A DNA stretch of 64,000 nucleotides from Aquarana catesbeiana (lineage: Eukaryota > Chordata > Amphibia > Anura > Ranidae), in assembly GCF_042186555.1 (NCBI RefSeq), contig NC_133328.1, forward strand, positions 351,880,281 through 351,944,280. The letters are read 5' to 3'. Below the pieces are notes generated by a model, which was not told where the DNA came from, did not search any database, and saw nothing but the letters and a program-made list of their open reading frames with translations. Positions 46,335-58,214 of the stretch are shown here, piece after piece (position 1 is the first letter of the stretch; every line of letters begins with the position of its first letter). The position numbers were made by a program, and so were the translations under genes.

Positions 46335-46365
46335 ATTTTACAGGTAAGCTGTATTTAAAAATCCC

Positions 46366-46652
46366 ATTTTTTATTTAATCAAACATTTGGTATGTTTTAG
46401 TGCATTAAAATGTTAAAAAGTGTGTTTTTTCCCCAAAAAATGCATTTGAAAAATCGCTGCGCAAATACTGTGTGGAAAAAAAAAAGTGAAACACCCACCA
46501 TTTTAATCTGTAGGGCATTTGCTTTAAAAAAATATATAATGTTTGGGGGTTCAAAGTAATTTTCTTGCAAAAAAATTTTATTTTTTCATGTAAACAAATA
46601 GTGTCAGAAAAGGCTCTGTCTTCAAGTGGTTAGAAGAGTGCGTGATGTGTAA
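46366..46652. repeat. Continuation of the host repeat (probable piggyBac-family 3' region)
   Basis: This is AT-rich non-coding sequence between the DIRS end and the L1-4 flanking duplication. It includes caagtggttag (about 46623-46633), which resembles but does not match a TTAA terminus. Confidence 0.5.
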
Positions 46653-46818
46653 AATAAGCTTATAAATGTTGTGCATAAAATGCCAGGTCAGTTCAAAACC
46701 CCCCCAAATGACCCTATTTTGGAAAGTAGACACCCCAAGCTATTTGCTGAGAGACATGTCGAGTCCATGGAATATTTTATATTGTGACACAAGTTGCGGG
46801 AAAAAGACATTTTTTTTT
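46653..46818. repeat. Left copy of the ~163-bp duplication flanking L1-4
   Basis: The stretch from aataagcttataaatgttg to gggaaaaagacattttt is repeated directly after the L1-4 tail at about 49493-49655. At least one substitution is visible (ccccccc against tccccc). Confidence 0.82.
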
Positions 46819-49058
46819 CCCAAACCAGACAAAGACCCTACCCTTTGTAATAGTTTTAGACCAATATCATTAATAAACGTTGACATTAAGTTATTCGCAA
46901 AAGTAATGGCAAACCGATTACTTCCCCTTATACCAAATTGGATATCAGCGGATCAAACAGGTTTCATACCCACTAGAGAAGCAAAAGATAATTCCCTTCG
47001 GGCAATATCCCTAATTCAGTATGTTCGGCGGCACTCCCAGCCCACCCTGCTCCTCTCCACTGATGCAGAAAAAGCTTTTGATAGGGTGGACTGGGAGTAC
47101 CTTAAGTTGACCTTACGCCACTTTGGTATGGGTCCAAAAATGTTCTACCGTATTTCCTCCCTTTACTCTAACCCTTCTGCTCAAGTTAGGATTAACGGAA
47201 CGCTAAGTGATCCCTTTGTCCTACATAATGGAACCAGGCAGGGATGTCCCCTCTCCCCTCTCCTTTTTGCTATCACTTTAGAACCCTTCCTCGCCACAAT
47301 CAGGAACAATGCCAATATCAAAGGCATACAAATAAGCAACAGATCCCACAAATACGCGGCATACGCAGACGATGTACTATTTTTTATCCAACAACCTCGA
47401 ATCTCGATTCCGAATTTGATGTATGCATTTACTACGTTTCAATCAATATCTAATTTCAAAATAAATTTGTCTAAATCCGAAATTTTAAACATTAACATTC
47501 CTAAGTCCGAGACTCTTTCCCTTAAAACCCTTTTTCCTTTTAGATGGGAATCAAATTGCATGAAATACCTAGGTGTTTATCTTACATCTAATCTTCAATC
47601 CCTTTTTCGATGCAATTACATTCCCATGCTAAACAAAGTCAGAACAGACCTACGAAATTGGTCTAACTTATCCCATACCTGGTTGGGGAAGGTTAATATA
47701 ATTAAAATTAACATATTACCTCGCATCCTCTTCCTCTTTCAAATGCTACCACTAGGTGTCCCTGTGGGATTTTTCACTATTTTACAGTCCATGATTTCCC
47801 GCTTTATTTGGAAGGACAGACATCCTAGAATATCCAGGGAGATATTGTTTTGTTCTAAATGCTCAGGTGGCCTGGCACTTCCTAATTTTAAAGCATATTA
47901 TCAGGCAACTGTATTGACCAGACTTGCTGAATGGAAATATGCCCTTAACTCAAAGCTATGGGTACAGATTGAGTATTCCCTAAGCGGTGTAGACCTTTCA
48001 ATGGCTCCCTGGATACCACGCTCCCACAGGAACCTTGCCCGTTCCACTTCGGCCCTTACCATCTCCTCTTTGGACGTATGGGACGCACTACATAAAAAAT
48101 ATTCCTGGATGACTATGACTCACCTTTACTACCTCTCCTCAATCACACATAATTTCTGCCAGGCCTTCTGGACCCAGGTTTTAAATCCTGGAGGGCAGAA
48201 GAACCCCTCCTATTGCATCACATTCTAAATGGCAATGTACTTAAACCCCTATCTGCGATCCTCACTCCTAAACCCGCCACGTTCCTAGATAGGTGGAGAT
48301 ACCACCAAATACAACATTTCTTAAGCTCTCTTCCTACTCCACTTAGGGGCGTCAGTGACCTAAACGATATAGAAGTAATATTTTATCCAAAAGACCCCCC
48401 TTTACATAGCATCTCTTTATTCTACAAAGCCCTTATTACTCTTCAAAACCCTGACCCCCCCCCTTATTTGACTAAATGGGAAACTGATCTTGATCTCTCC
48501 CTGACTGACAACCAAAAAAATAGGATTCTACTATTAGCCCATACCTCGTCCTTAGCCTCAAGAATGTCAGAAGTCAACTATAAATTGCTCACTAGATGGC
48601 ATTACACCCCAGCTCGTTTACACCAAATGTTCCCCGCCAGTTTCCCATTGTGCTGGAGGAACTGTGGGAACAAAGCTACTCATGCACACATATGGTGGTT
48701 TTGCCCACTGATCAGACCGTATTGGGATGATATTCATAATCTGATTGCTCAGATCGCTGATGTTCATATACCAAATGACCCATGGGCTATCCTTTTTCAT
48801 GTCACAAAAACTCCCATAAAGTCGTATAAACGCTCAATCATTCCTCACCTATTGAATGCCGCCAAGGCCTTAATTCCCACTTTGTGGGGCCAACCAGCTG
48901 TTCCTTCTATGAAAGCCTGGCTACAATCGGTTGACGATGTACACCTCATGGAGAGCATCACCCACAACATTAGGGGGACTTCCCAGAAACACAATTTAAT
49001 CTGGGAACCTTGGAAAACATTTCAGTCTACCACCACATATACAAATCTCTTGCTCTAA
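46819..49058 (+). pseudogene. L1 ORF2 fragment of L1-4 (RT to C-terminus)
   Basis: This fragment encodes the reverse transcriptase from PDKDPTLCNSFRPISL onward. It has [26 protein letters not shown], the catalytic AYADDVLFF and the thumb-associated SGGLALPNFKAYYQA. The C-terminal part is at 48213-49058 and includes CWRNCGNKATHAHIWWFC and LLNAAKALIPTLW. One frameshift near 48130-48150 separates the two pieces; otherwise the frame is open. The endonuclease domain and ORF1 are missing through 5' truncation. The open frame upstream of 46819 is host-repeat DNA read through the junction. Confidence 0.87.
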
Positions 49059-49492
49059 CCCCTTAAACATAATACTCTAGAGTAGCCATTCAGCACTTAC
49101 TTAGGTTAATCCTCCCCTCTGCTCAATACTTGGTCTAGCATACCAGCAACTTCCTACCCTCTTCCCCTCCCATCTTCAATTCTTTCTTCTCTATCCTTTC
49201 TTTCTCTAACATTACTTTTTCCAGATGTTTACCTTTATTAAAATAAAGCAATACTTTCTATTTAATTATATTTAGATTATGGTGCTCACTTAGTTAACAT
49301 CCTTTTTCCAATCAGCTGTTTTGTTGATTATATGTCTATTCCTGGATGTACCAACTACAATTTTCTAATTGTTGGATTCAATGAGTACTATATCTTATGT
49401 TGCTGAAAAGCTAGAAGTGTTAAGTACATTGCGTTATATTTGTACATATGGTATATCTTTCTTCAATAAAAATATACTAAACAAAAAAAAAA
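46819..49492 (+). mobile_element. 5'-truncated L1-clade LINE (L1-4)
   Basis: The element starts inside the RT domain of ORF2, keeps the ORF2 C-terminus and an AT-rich 3' UTR with an aataaa signal near 49465, and ends in a short A-run at about 49483-49492. It is flanked by direct duplications of the host repeat. Confidence 0.87.
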
Positions 49493-49655
49493 TAAGCTTA
49501 TAAATGTTGTGCATAAAATGCCAGGTCAGTTCAAAACTCCCCCAAATGACCCTATTTTGGAAAGTAGACACCCCAAGCTATTTGCTGAGAGACATGTCGA
49601 GTCCATGGAATATTTTATATTGTGACACAAGTTGCGGGAAAAAGACATTTTTTTT
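49493..49655. repeat. Right copy of the ~163-bp duplication flanking L1-4
   Basis: This directly repeats 46653-46818. The host repeat then continues (ttgcacaaaattgtcact) to 49852. Confidence 0.82.
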
Positions 49656-50303
49656 TTTTTTTTTTGCACAAAATTGTCACTAAATGATATATTGCTCAAA
49701 CATGCCATGGGAACATGTAAAATTACACCCCAAAATACATTCTGTTGCTTCTCCTGAGTGCAGGGATACCACATGTGAGACTTTTTGGGAGCCTAGCCGC
49801 ATACGGGACCCCAAAAACCAAACACCACCTTCAGGGTTTCTAAGGGTGTACATTTTTTTTTTTTTTCCATCAAAAGGTTTATTAAAGTTTTAAATGTGTT
49901 CACAATCAAAGCCATATTTCAGAAACATTGTGTTACAGAAGCACAAGTTGTCATACACAACAGTAAAGCTAAGTTTTGCTACATTTATCAATAACCTATA
50001 ACTTGCATAGAACAGTGATATTCCTCATTGGCGTAATTTTAACAGTATACTGGGTCCTGATGAGGGTCTATCTTTCACTCGCCAGCTGGTTATCTGAGTT
50101 GCTTTAGTCTACATAACAACGAGTACACCTGCTCTCTCAACCTTGACTGTGCATATAAGTAAAGATTTAGAGTAATAGAGTAGAAGAGATGAACTGGAAA
50201 ACAGAAGAAAGGGGTAGGACAAATTACCAGGAGTCGACAAAGACTCTCTCTCCCTGGTCGTCGTGCGTTGTCAGTGTGGGCTTAGGCAAACTTCTAAAAG
50301 GTC

Positions 50304-51448
50304 TCAACCGTTCCTCAGGCGGTCATAATCTGTTGAAACCTTGAAGTGTATCCACGGGGACCATGTGGTGTTGTATCTATCAATGTTGTCTGAGGCTTGT
50401 GCCACAGCATCTTCCATCTGGCAGATCTCGGAAACTTTCTGAAGCCAGTCTCGTATCAAGGGAGCTTGCGTGCTTTTCCAGTGCAGCGGTATTAAGGCTT
50501 TGGCGGCGTTCAGTAAGTGCTTTGTTAGAGAGTTTTTATATCTTTTATATGGAAAATTAGAAATGTGGAGTAAGCAGCAAGCCGCATCTAGCTTAATTCT
50601 CGTCTCCGTGATCCGCCGTATGGTTTCTCTCACCGTGTTCCAGAAAGTGTCTAGTGCCCTGCATTGCCACCAAATGTGGATGAGCGTACCAGTCTTCTCT
50701 CTGCATCTCCAACATTTTTCTGACACCTCTGGGAACCATGTATTAAGTTTGTGTGGAGTAGCGTACCACTGTGTCAAGAGTTTATAAGCTGTCTCTTGAG
50801 TTTTTGTGCTGATAGAGCATTTATGGGAGAGGATACAAGCTGTGGACCATTGGTTGTCTGTAATGTCTCTTTGTAATGCCCTGGACCAGTCTTTCCTAAA
50901 CTTATCGTCTGAGGACGTTTTAGAATACTGTAGCCAGTTGCATGTGGTTGAAGTTGCCTTACTAACAATGTCCCCTTTGTGACATATTGATTCTAGATCC
51001 ATCATTGGTCTTTGAAAAAGGGGCCTGTTAGTTTTGCTTGTGACATAGCTACGGATCTGAAAGTAGGCCCATACAGGAAGTAGTGGCAGATTACTATCTT
51101 CTTTCAGCTCAGTGTAGCTTTTAATTCTGTTGTTACTGAAGCAATCCCCCCCAGTGATCTGTTTCTTTATGTCAGTGGGTCGCATATCCCCACCGTCCAG
51201 TCCCGGAGTAAAACCCGGGTTGTTGAGCAGTGGGGTCAATAGACTTAGAGGTGATGTCAGATCAGTCTTAATTGTCACAGTCTGGAATACGCTCAACGTG
51301 GTGCCTGTTAATGGGTGATTTTTTTGTTGCTGGAGGTTGGCACTTCCAGGCTATCCACGGAGCGTATTGTAAGGACTTATGGTTCAATTACTCTTCCAGG
51401 GCGACCCAATCTTTGGATGCACCGTGGCAGTGCCAGTCAATTACTCTC
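50304..51448 (-). pseudogene. L1-3 ORF2, C-terminal part
   Basis: This encodes the distal ORF2 with the knuckle CWRCREKTGTLIHIWWQC and the motif LLNAAKALIPLHW. The start used in the open frame is not an ATG and has no biological meaning, because the protein continues from the part at 59609 onward. Near the hAT junction the segment RVIDWHCHG follows on from YYRAANLT on the other side. At least one stop and a frame change occur between 51296 and 51420. Confidence 0.85.
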
Positions 51449-51989
51449 GTGAGATGCAGGGCCGGATTAGCCACAAGGCCACCGAGGCCAGGCCTCGGGG
51501 CAGCAGTGGTGTAGGGGCGGCGCCGCTCCTGCAGCAACTTCGCGGCCGCCTCCCCTTTCGTGCTGCCGATTACAGTCTATTAAGGCAGGGCCGGTCCTAG
51601 ACGGGGTGCACGGGGTGCAGTGCACCCAAGCGCCAGAGAGGTGGGGGCGCTGAAGCGCCAGAGTGCTCCCCTCCCTCCTCCTCCTCCTCTTGTTTGTGTA
51701 CAGCGGCGCCTCTCTGCCAGTGTTCTAAGAAGAAAGGCGCCGCTGTATTAACTGCTCAAGCCGGAGATGAGAAGGGAGGCAGAGCGGCTGGTCTCTGTGT
51801 GGAGAGAGACCAGCCGTGAGTGATGTCGCGCGCGGGGGGAGGGGGGGAGGAGCGGTCCGTGCTGACACATTCTCCTCCTCTCTGTGTCTCTCACTCCTGC
51901 TGCCTGCTGTGTACACTTCTGTTCTCCACCCGGGCGGCGTGGCTGCACACTGTCCTCTCCTCTCCAGCTGCCGCCCGGGTGTTTTTATG

Positions 51990-53445
51990 TACTGTACCCT
52001 AATGGAGGGGGGGGTCTGTACTAATGGAGAAGGGGGGTCTGCCCTGGGGGGTCATTACTAATAGAGGGGGGTCTGTACTAATGGAGGGAGGGTCTGTCCT
52101 GGGGGGTCTGTAGTAATGGAGGGGGGGTCTGTCCTGGGGGGTCTGTAGTAATGGAGGGGGGGTCTGTCCTGGGGGGTCTGTAGTAATGGAGGGAGGGTCT
52201 GTCCTGGGGGGTCTGTAGTAATGGAGGGGGGTCTGTCCTGGGAGGTCTGTAGTAATGGAGGGAGGGTCTGTCCTGGGGGGTCTGTAGTAATGGAGGGGGG
52301 GTCTGTCCTGGGGGGGTCTGTAGTAATGGAGGGGGGGTCTGTCCTGGGGGGTCTGTAGTAATGGAGGGGGGGTCTGTCCTGGGGGGTCTGTAGTAATGGA
52401 GGGGGGTCTGTCCTGGGGGGTCTGTAGTAATGGAGGGAGGGTCTGTCCTGGGGGGTCTGTAGTAATGGAGGGGGGGTCTTGTCCTGGGGGGTCTGTAGTA
52501 ATGGAGAGAGGGTCTGTCCTGGGGGGTCTGTAGTAATGGAGGGGGGGTCTGTCCTGGGGGTCTGTAGTAATGGAGGGGGGGTCTGTCCTGGGGGGTCTGT
52601 AGTAATGGAGGGGGGTCTGTCCTGGGGGGTCTGTAGTAATGGAGGGGGGTCTGTCCTGGGGGGTCTGTAGTAATGGAGAGGGGGTCTGTCCTGGGGGGTC
52701 TGTAGTAATGGAGAGGGGGTCTGTCCTGGGGGGTCTGTAGTAATGGAGGGAGGGTCTGTCCTGGGGGGTCTGTACTAATGGAGGGGGGGTCTGTACTAAT
52801 GGAGGGGTGTCTGTCCTGGGGGGGTCTATACTAATGGAGGGGGGTCTGTCCTGGGGGGGTCTATACTAATGGAGGGGGGTCTGTCCTGGGGGGTCTGTAG
52901 TAATGGAGGCGGGGTCTGTCCTGGGGGGTCTGTACTAATGGAGGGGGGTCTGTCCTGGGGGGTCTATACTAATTGAGGGGGGTCTGTCTTGGGGGGTCTG
53001 TACTAATGGGGGGTCTGTACTAATGGAGGGGGGTCTGTACTAATGGAGGGGGGTCTGTCCTGGGGGGTCTGTACTAATTGAGGGGGGGTCTGTCCTGGGG
53101 GGTCTGTCCTGGGGGGTCTGTACTAATAGAGGGGGGTCTGTACTAATAGAGGGGGGTCTGTACTAATGAAGGAGGGGTCTGTCCTGGGGGGTCTGTACTA
53201 ATGGAGGGGGGTCTGTACTAATGGAGGTGGGGTCTGTCCCGGGGGGTCTGTACTAATGGAGGGGGGTCTGTCCTGGGGGGGTCTGTACTAATGCAGGGGG
53301 GTCTGTCCTGGGGGGGTCTGTACTAATGGAGGGGGGGTTTCCTGGGGGGGTCTGTACTGAGGAAGGTCTGTACTGAGGGAGGGGTTTATACTTAGTGCGG
53401 GTTCTTCACTGATGGAGGGGGTCTATACTTAGTGGAGGGGGTCTG
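51990..53445. repeat. G-rich minisatellite, unit about 36 bp
   Basis: The unit is of the form gtctgtcctggggggtctg followed by tagtaatggaggggg, with indels in the G runs and variants that drop or double the tcctggggg half. By length this is about 40 units. Every unit has two or three runs of 4-7 G. Short open frames rich in Gly, Val and Cys are repeat artefacts. Confidence 0.9.
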
Positions 53446-54065
53446 TACTGAGGGGCGACTATAGTTGGTGGAAGGGGGAGTGACCCCAACCCTAGTGATG
53501 CCAATGCAGCTGCGGGCTCTTCTTTCCCCCCTCTCCCCCCTCCCTCTCGCGCACGCTGCTGTACTAGTGAGCAGCGCTTGCCAGCACAGCTGCCCACTAT
53601 GTATCTTCTCCCGCCTTCATATGCCCAGGGAAGAAACAGAATAGAAAAAGGAGCAGAGAAGAGGATTGTGGGACATGTAGTCCCGAGGACTGGCAGCCCC
53701 ACTGTAACACGGAAACTGGAGCTCACACAGCATGCTCAGCTGAATGGGAGAGAGAGAGCCAGGAGTCCGGGAAAGCTTTCAGGGAAGTACACCCAGGACT
53801 CCAGAGGGAGAGGACATTGCTGAGGGAACCCCATCAGAGAGAGAACCCCGCTGCCCTGCGCCACCAGAGAGAAAGCCACACAGCCTAGCACCATCCCTGG
53901 TGGAGAAAGGAATGGAGTCATTGTCAGAATACAGATCTGGGTGCTATCCAGCGGAGTCACCACGGGCAATTCAGAGTGAGCTGACTCCTGATCAGAGGAA
54001 CCGTTGCTGTATCGCTGGGTCAGGTGAGAGGGTCGATTGGCCATTATTTACTAACGTCCATAGGA
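53446..54065. other. Unique spacer between two minisatellites
   Basis: This mostly non-repetitive sequence contains small overlapping open frames on both strands (for example 53744-54079). They have no recognised domain and a Pro/Arg/Glu-rich composition. I cannot support a gene. Confidence 0.45.
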
Positions 54066-57000
54066 AATGCAGTCTCTGACCATCACCTGTACTATGTCTG
54101 CAGTCTCTGACCATCACCTGTATTATGTCTGCAGTCTCTGATCATCTCCTGTACTATGTCTGCAGTCTCTGATCATCTCCTGTACTATGTCTGCAGTCTC
54201 TGATCATCTCCTGTACTATGTCTGCAGTCTCTGACCATCTCCTGTAATATGTCTGCAGTCTCTGATCATCTCCTGTATTATGTCTGCAGTCTCTGATCAT
54301 CTCCTGTATTATGTTTGCAGTCTCTGATCATCTCCTGTACTATGTCTGCAGTCTCTGATCATCTCCTGTACTGTGTCTGCAGTCTCTGATCATCTCTTAT
54401 ATCCTGTCTGCAGTCTCTGATCATCTCCTGTAGTATGTCTGCAGTCGCTGATCATCTCCTGTAGTATGTCTGCAGTCTCTGATCATCTCCTGTAGTATGT
54501 CTGCAGTCTCTGATCATCTCCTGTACTATGTCTGCAGTCTCTGATCATCTCCTGTATTATGTCTGCAGTCTCTGATCATCTCCTGTACTATGTTTGCAGT
54601 CTCTGATCATCTCCTGTACTATGTCTGCAGTCTCTGATCATCTCCTGTATTATGTCTGCAGTCTCTGATCATCTCCTGTATTATGTCTGCAGTCTCTGAT
54701 CATCTCCTGTATTATGTCTGCAGTCTCTGATCATCTCCTGTACTATGTCTGCAGTCTCTGATCATCTCTTATATCCTGTCTGCAGTCTCTGACCATCTCC
54801 TGTACTATGTCTGCAGTCTCTGATCATCTCCTGTACTATGTCTGCAGTCTCTGATCATCTCCTGTACTATGTCTGCAGTCTCTGATCATCTCCTGTACTA
54901 TGTCTGCAGTCTCTGATCATCTCCTGTACTATGTCTGCAGTCTCTGACCATCTCCTGTACTATGTCTGCAGTCTCTGACCATCTCCTGTACTATGTCTAC
55001 AGTCTCTGATCATCTCCTGTACTATGTCTGCAGTCTCTGATCATCTCCTGTACTATGTCTGCAGTCTCTGATCATCTCTTATATCCTGTCTGCAGTCTCT
55101 GACCATCTCCTGTACTATGTCTGCAGTCTCTGATCATCTCCTGTACTATGTCTGCAGTCTCTGATCATCTACTGTACTATGTCTGCAGTCTCTGACCATC
55201 TCCTGTAATATGTCTGCAGTCTCTGATCATCTCCTGTACTATGTCTGCAGTCTCTGATCATCTCCTGTATTATGTCTGCAGTCTCTGATCATCTCCTGTA
55301 TTATGTCTGCAGTCTCTGATCATCTCCTGTACTATGTCTGCAGTCTCTGATCATCTCCTGTATTATGTCTGCAGTCTCTGATCATCTCCTGTACTATGTC
55401 TGCAGTCTCTGATCATCTCAGGTACTATGTCTGCAGTCTCTAATCATCTCCTGTACTATGTCTGCGGTCTCTGATCATCTCCTATACTATGTCTGCAGTC
55501 TCTGATCATCTCATGTACTATGTCTGCAGTCTCTGATCATCTCCTGTACTATGTCTGCAGTCTCTGATCATCTCCTGTACTATGTCTGCAGTCTCTGATC
55601 ATCTCCTGTATTATGTCTGCAGTCTCTGACCATCTCCTGTACTATGTCTGCAGTCTCTGATCATCTCTTATATCCTGTCTGCAGTCTCTGATCATCTCCT
55701 GTAGTATGTCTGCAGTCGCTGATCATCTCCTGTAGTATGTCTGCAGTCTCTGATCATCTCCTGTAGTATGTCTGCAGTCTCTGATCATCTCCTGTACTAT
55801 GTCTGCAGTCTCTGATCATCTCCTGTATTATGTCTGCAGTCTCTGATCATCTCCTGTACTATGTTTGCAGTCTCTGATCATCTCCTGTACTATGTCTGCA
55901 GTCTCTGATCATCTCCTGTATTATGTCTGCAGTCTCTGATCATCTCCTGTATTATGTCTGCAGTCTCTGATCATCTCCTGTATTATGTCTGCAGTCTCTG
56001 ATCATCTCCTGTACTATGTCTGCAGTCTCTGATCATCTCCTGTACTATGTCTGCAGTCTCTGATCATCTCCTGTATTATGTCTGCAGTCTCTGATCATCT
56101 CCTGTATTATGTCTGCGGTCTCTGACCATCTCCTGTACTATGTCTGCAGTCTCTGATCATCTCCTGTACTATGTCTGCAGTCTCTGATCATCTCCTGTAT
56201 TATGTCTGCAGTCTCTGATCATCTCTTATATCCTGTCTGCAGTCTCTGATCATCTCCTGTACTATGTCTGCAGTCTCTGATCATCTCCTGTATTATGTCT
56301 GCAGTCTCTGATCATCTCTTATATCCTGTCTGCAGTCTCTGATCATCTCCTGTACTATGTCTGCAGTCTCTGATCATCTCCTGTACTATGTCTGCAGTCT
56401 CTGATCATCTCCTGTACTATGTCTGCAGTCTCTGATCATCTCCTGTACTATGTCTGCAGTCTCTGATCATCTCCTGTATTATGTCTGCAGTCTCTGACCA
56501 TCTCCTGTACTATGTCTGCAGTCTCTGATCATCTCTTATATCCTGTCTGCAGTCTCTGATCATCTCCTGTAGTATGTCTGCAGTCGCTGATCATCTCCTG
56601 TAGTATGTCTGCAGTCTCTGATCATCTCCTGTAGTATGTCTGCAGTCTCTGATCATCTCCTGTACTATGTCTGCAGTCTCTGATCATCTCCTGTATTATG
56701 TCTGCAGTCTCTGATCATCTCCTGTACTATGTTTGCAGTCTCTGATCATCTCCTGTACTATGTCTGCAGTCTCTGATCATCTCCTGTATTATGTCTGCAG
56801 TCTCTGATCATCTCCTGTATTATGTCTGCAGTCTCTGATCATCTCCTGTATTATGTCTGCAGTCTCTGATCATCTCCTGTACTATGTCTGCAGTCTCTGA
56901 TCATCTCCTGTACTATGTCTGCAGTCTCTGATCATCTCCTGTATTATGTCTGCAGTCTCTGATCATCTCCTGTATTATGTCTGCGGTCTCTGACCATCTC

Positions 57001-57665
57001 CTGTACTATGTCTGCAGTCTCTGATCATCTCCTGTACTATGTCTGCAGTCTCTGATCATCTCCTGTATTATGTCTGCAGTCTCTGATCATCTCTTATATC
57101 CTGTCTGCAGTCTCTGATCATCTCCTGTACTATGTCTGCAGTCTCTGATCATCTCCTGTATTATGTCTGCAGTCTCTGATCATCTCTTATATCCTGTCTG
57201 CAGTCTCTGATCATCTCCTGTACTATGTCTGCAGTCTCTGATCATCTCCTGTACTATGTCTGCAGTCTCTGATCATCTCCTGTACTATGTCTGCAGTCTC
57301 TGATCATCTCCTGTACTATGTCTGCAGTCTCTGATCATCTCCTGTACTATGTCCCCAGTCTCTGATCATCTCCTGTATTATGTCTGCAGTCTCTGACCAT
57401 CTCCTGTACCATGTCTGCAGTCTCTGATCATCTCTTATATCCTGTCTGCAGTCTCTGATCATTTCCTGTACTTTGTCTGCAGTCTCTGACCATCTCCTGT
57501 ATTATGTCTGCAGTCTCTGACCATCTCCTGTATTATATCTGCAGTCTCTGATCATCTCCTGTACTATGTCTGCAGTCTCTGAACATCTCCTGTATTATAT
57601 CTGCAGTCTCTGATCATCTCCTGTACTATGTCTGCAGTCTCTGATCATCTCCTGTACTATGTCTG
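54066..57665. repeat. 31-bp minisatellite with higher-order structure
   Basis: The unit is tctgatcatctcctgtacta followed by tgtctgcagtc. About 116 units are estimated from length. Variants (ttatatcctg, gtagtatg, cagtcgctg, ctgcggtc) recur in a fixed order 868 bp apart, which equals 28 units (for example 55713 and 56581; 56111 and 56979). The unit contains the palindromes tgatca and ctgcag. Confidence 0.93.
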
Positions 57666-58200
57666 GGGGCTCTTTCTAACAGACTCTCTAACAGAAGCCC
57701 TCTCTGTGTGCATCAGAGAGATCCCCCTCCAGGTCTCATTAGTGTACGCTCTTCCTGTGTTTTCTTTATTAAAAGATCACAGGAGGATCCCAGGGTAACA
57801 AAGACTTCTTAGGGGAGCATCTCTGTGTTTGAGTCGTTGCCATAGAAACATTTGTAAAGGGGAGGAGTTGGTAAGATGACCACGCCCATATGGGGGCGCC
57901 AAAAATATTTCTGCACCCAGGCGCCGGTGACGCTAGGATCGGCCCTGTATTAAGGGCACCAGTGCCCATAGAAAAGATGGCCGCGAGCCGACCACGCAAC
58001 TGTGCATGCGCTGTTCCGAAGCCGGCCGAGCTCGGGAAAGCTCGTAAGCGCTCGGCCGGGCGGCGCATGCGCAGTAGCGTAATTGCACCGCCCGGCGCCA
58101 TTTTTGAAAAAATTGAGAGTAGCAAGTAATGTCAGCGGTGCGGCGGCGGGGGAGAAAGATGACATCTCTCATTGCCCTCACCGCTGTTCCGCCCTCCTCC
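57666..58200. other. Non-coding hAT sequence, CpG-rich in part
   Basis: This comprises the right subterminal part of the inner hAT, its target duplication (57948-57955) and then outer hAT sequence rich in CpG (57970-58110). Open frames cross the element junction and are not supported as genes. Confidence 0.5.
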
Positions 58201-58214
58201 TTCTGATGGCAGGC

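Larger units (their letters stand above)
41281..46365 (+). mobile_element. DIRS-type tyrosine-recombinase retrotransposon
   Basis: The element is bounded by inverted repeats of about 145 bp (41281-41425 and 46187-46334). Both contain catcacgggacacagagt or its complement and the palindrome-rich ctcccatacggggaggacc. The right end extends about 30 bp beyond the repeat, as DIRS ends often do. Inside, in order, are gag-like, RT-RNase H and tyrosine recombinase regions, all on the plus strand. There is no obvious target duplication, as expected for recombinase-mediated integration. All three coding regions carry lesions. Confidence 0.88.
51586..57947. mobile_element. Non-autonomous hAT element (inner), filled with minisatellites
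   Basis: The left end CAGGGCCGGTCCTAG (51586) and inverted right end CAGGGCCGATCCTAG (57947) are flanked by a perfect 8-bp duplication, tattaagg (51578-51585 and 57948-57955). Both subterminal regions share a gcgcc and gggtgca-type motif. Two minisatellites occupy about 5.1 of its 6.4 kb. No transposase is found. It inserted into the outer hAT. Confidence 0.87.

Noticed and set aside
46623..46636. Possible right TTAA terminus of the piggyBac element (caagtggttag)
   Set aside because: It reads TTAG, not TTAA, and is not followed by the copy A flank ccagagctctg. The host repeat simply continues.
51816..52061. Small open frames in the CpG-rich part of the inner hAT
   Set aside because: They overlap in several frames on both strands, run into the minisatellite and show no recognisable motif.
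53744..54079. 111-codon open frame between the minisatellites
   Set aside because: Its composition is low in hydrophobic core residues, it matches no family I recognise and it overlaps an equal-sized antisense frame.
54066..57665. Satellite array as a possible centromere or CRISPR
   Set aside because: The array is confined to one hAT element, its units are adjacent without spacers, and there is no wider satellite context.
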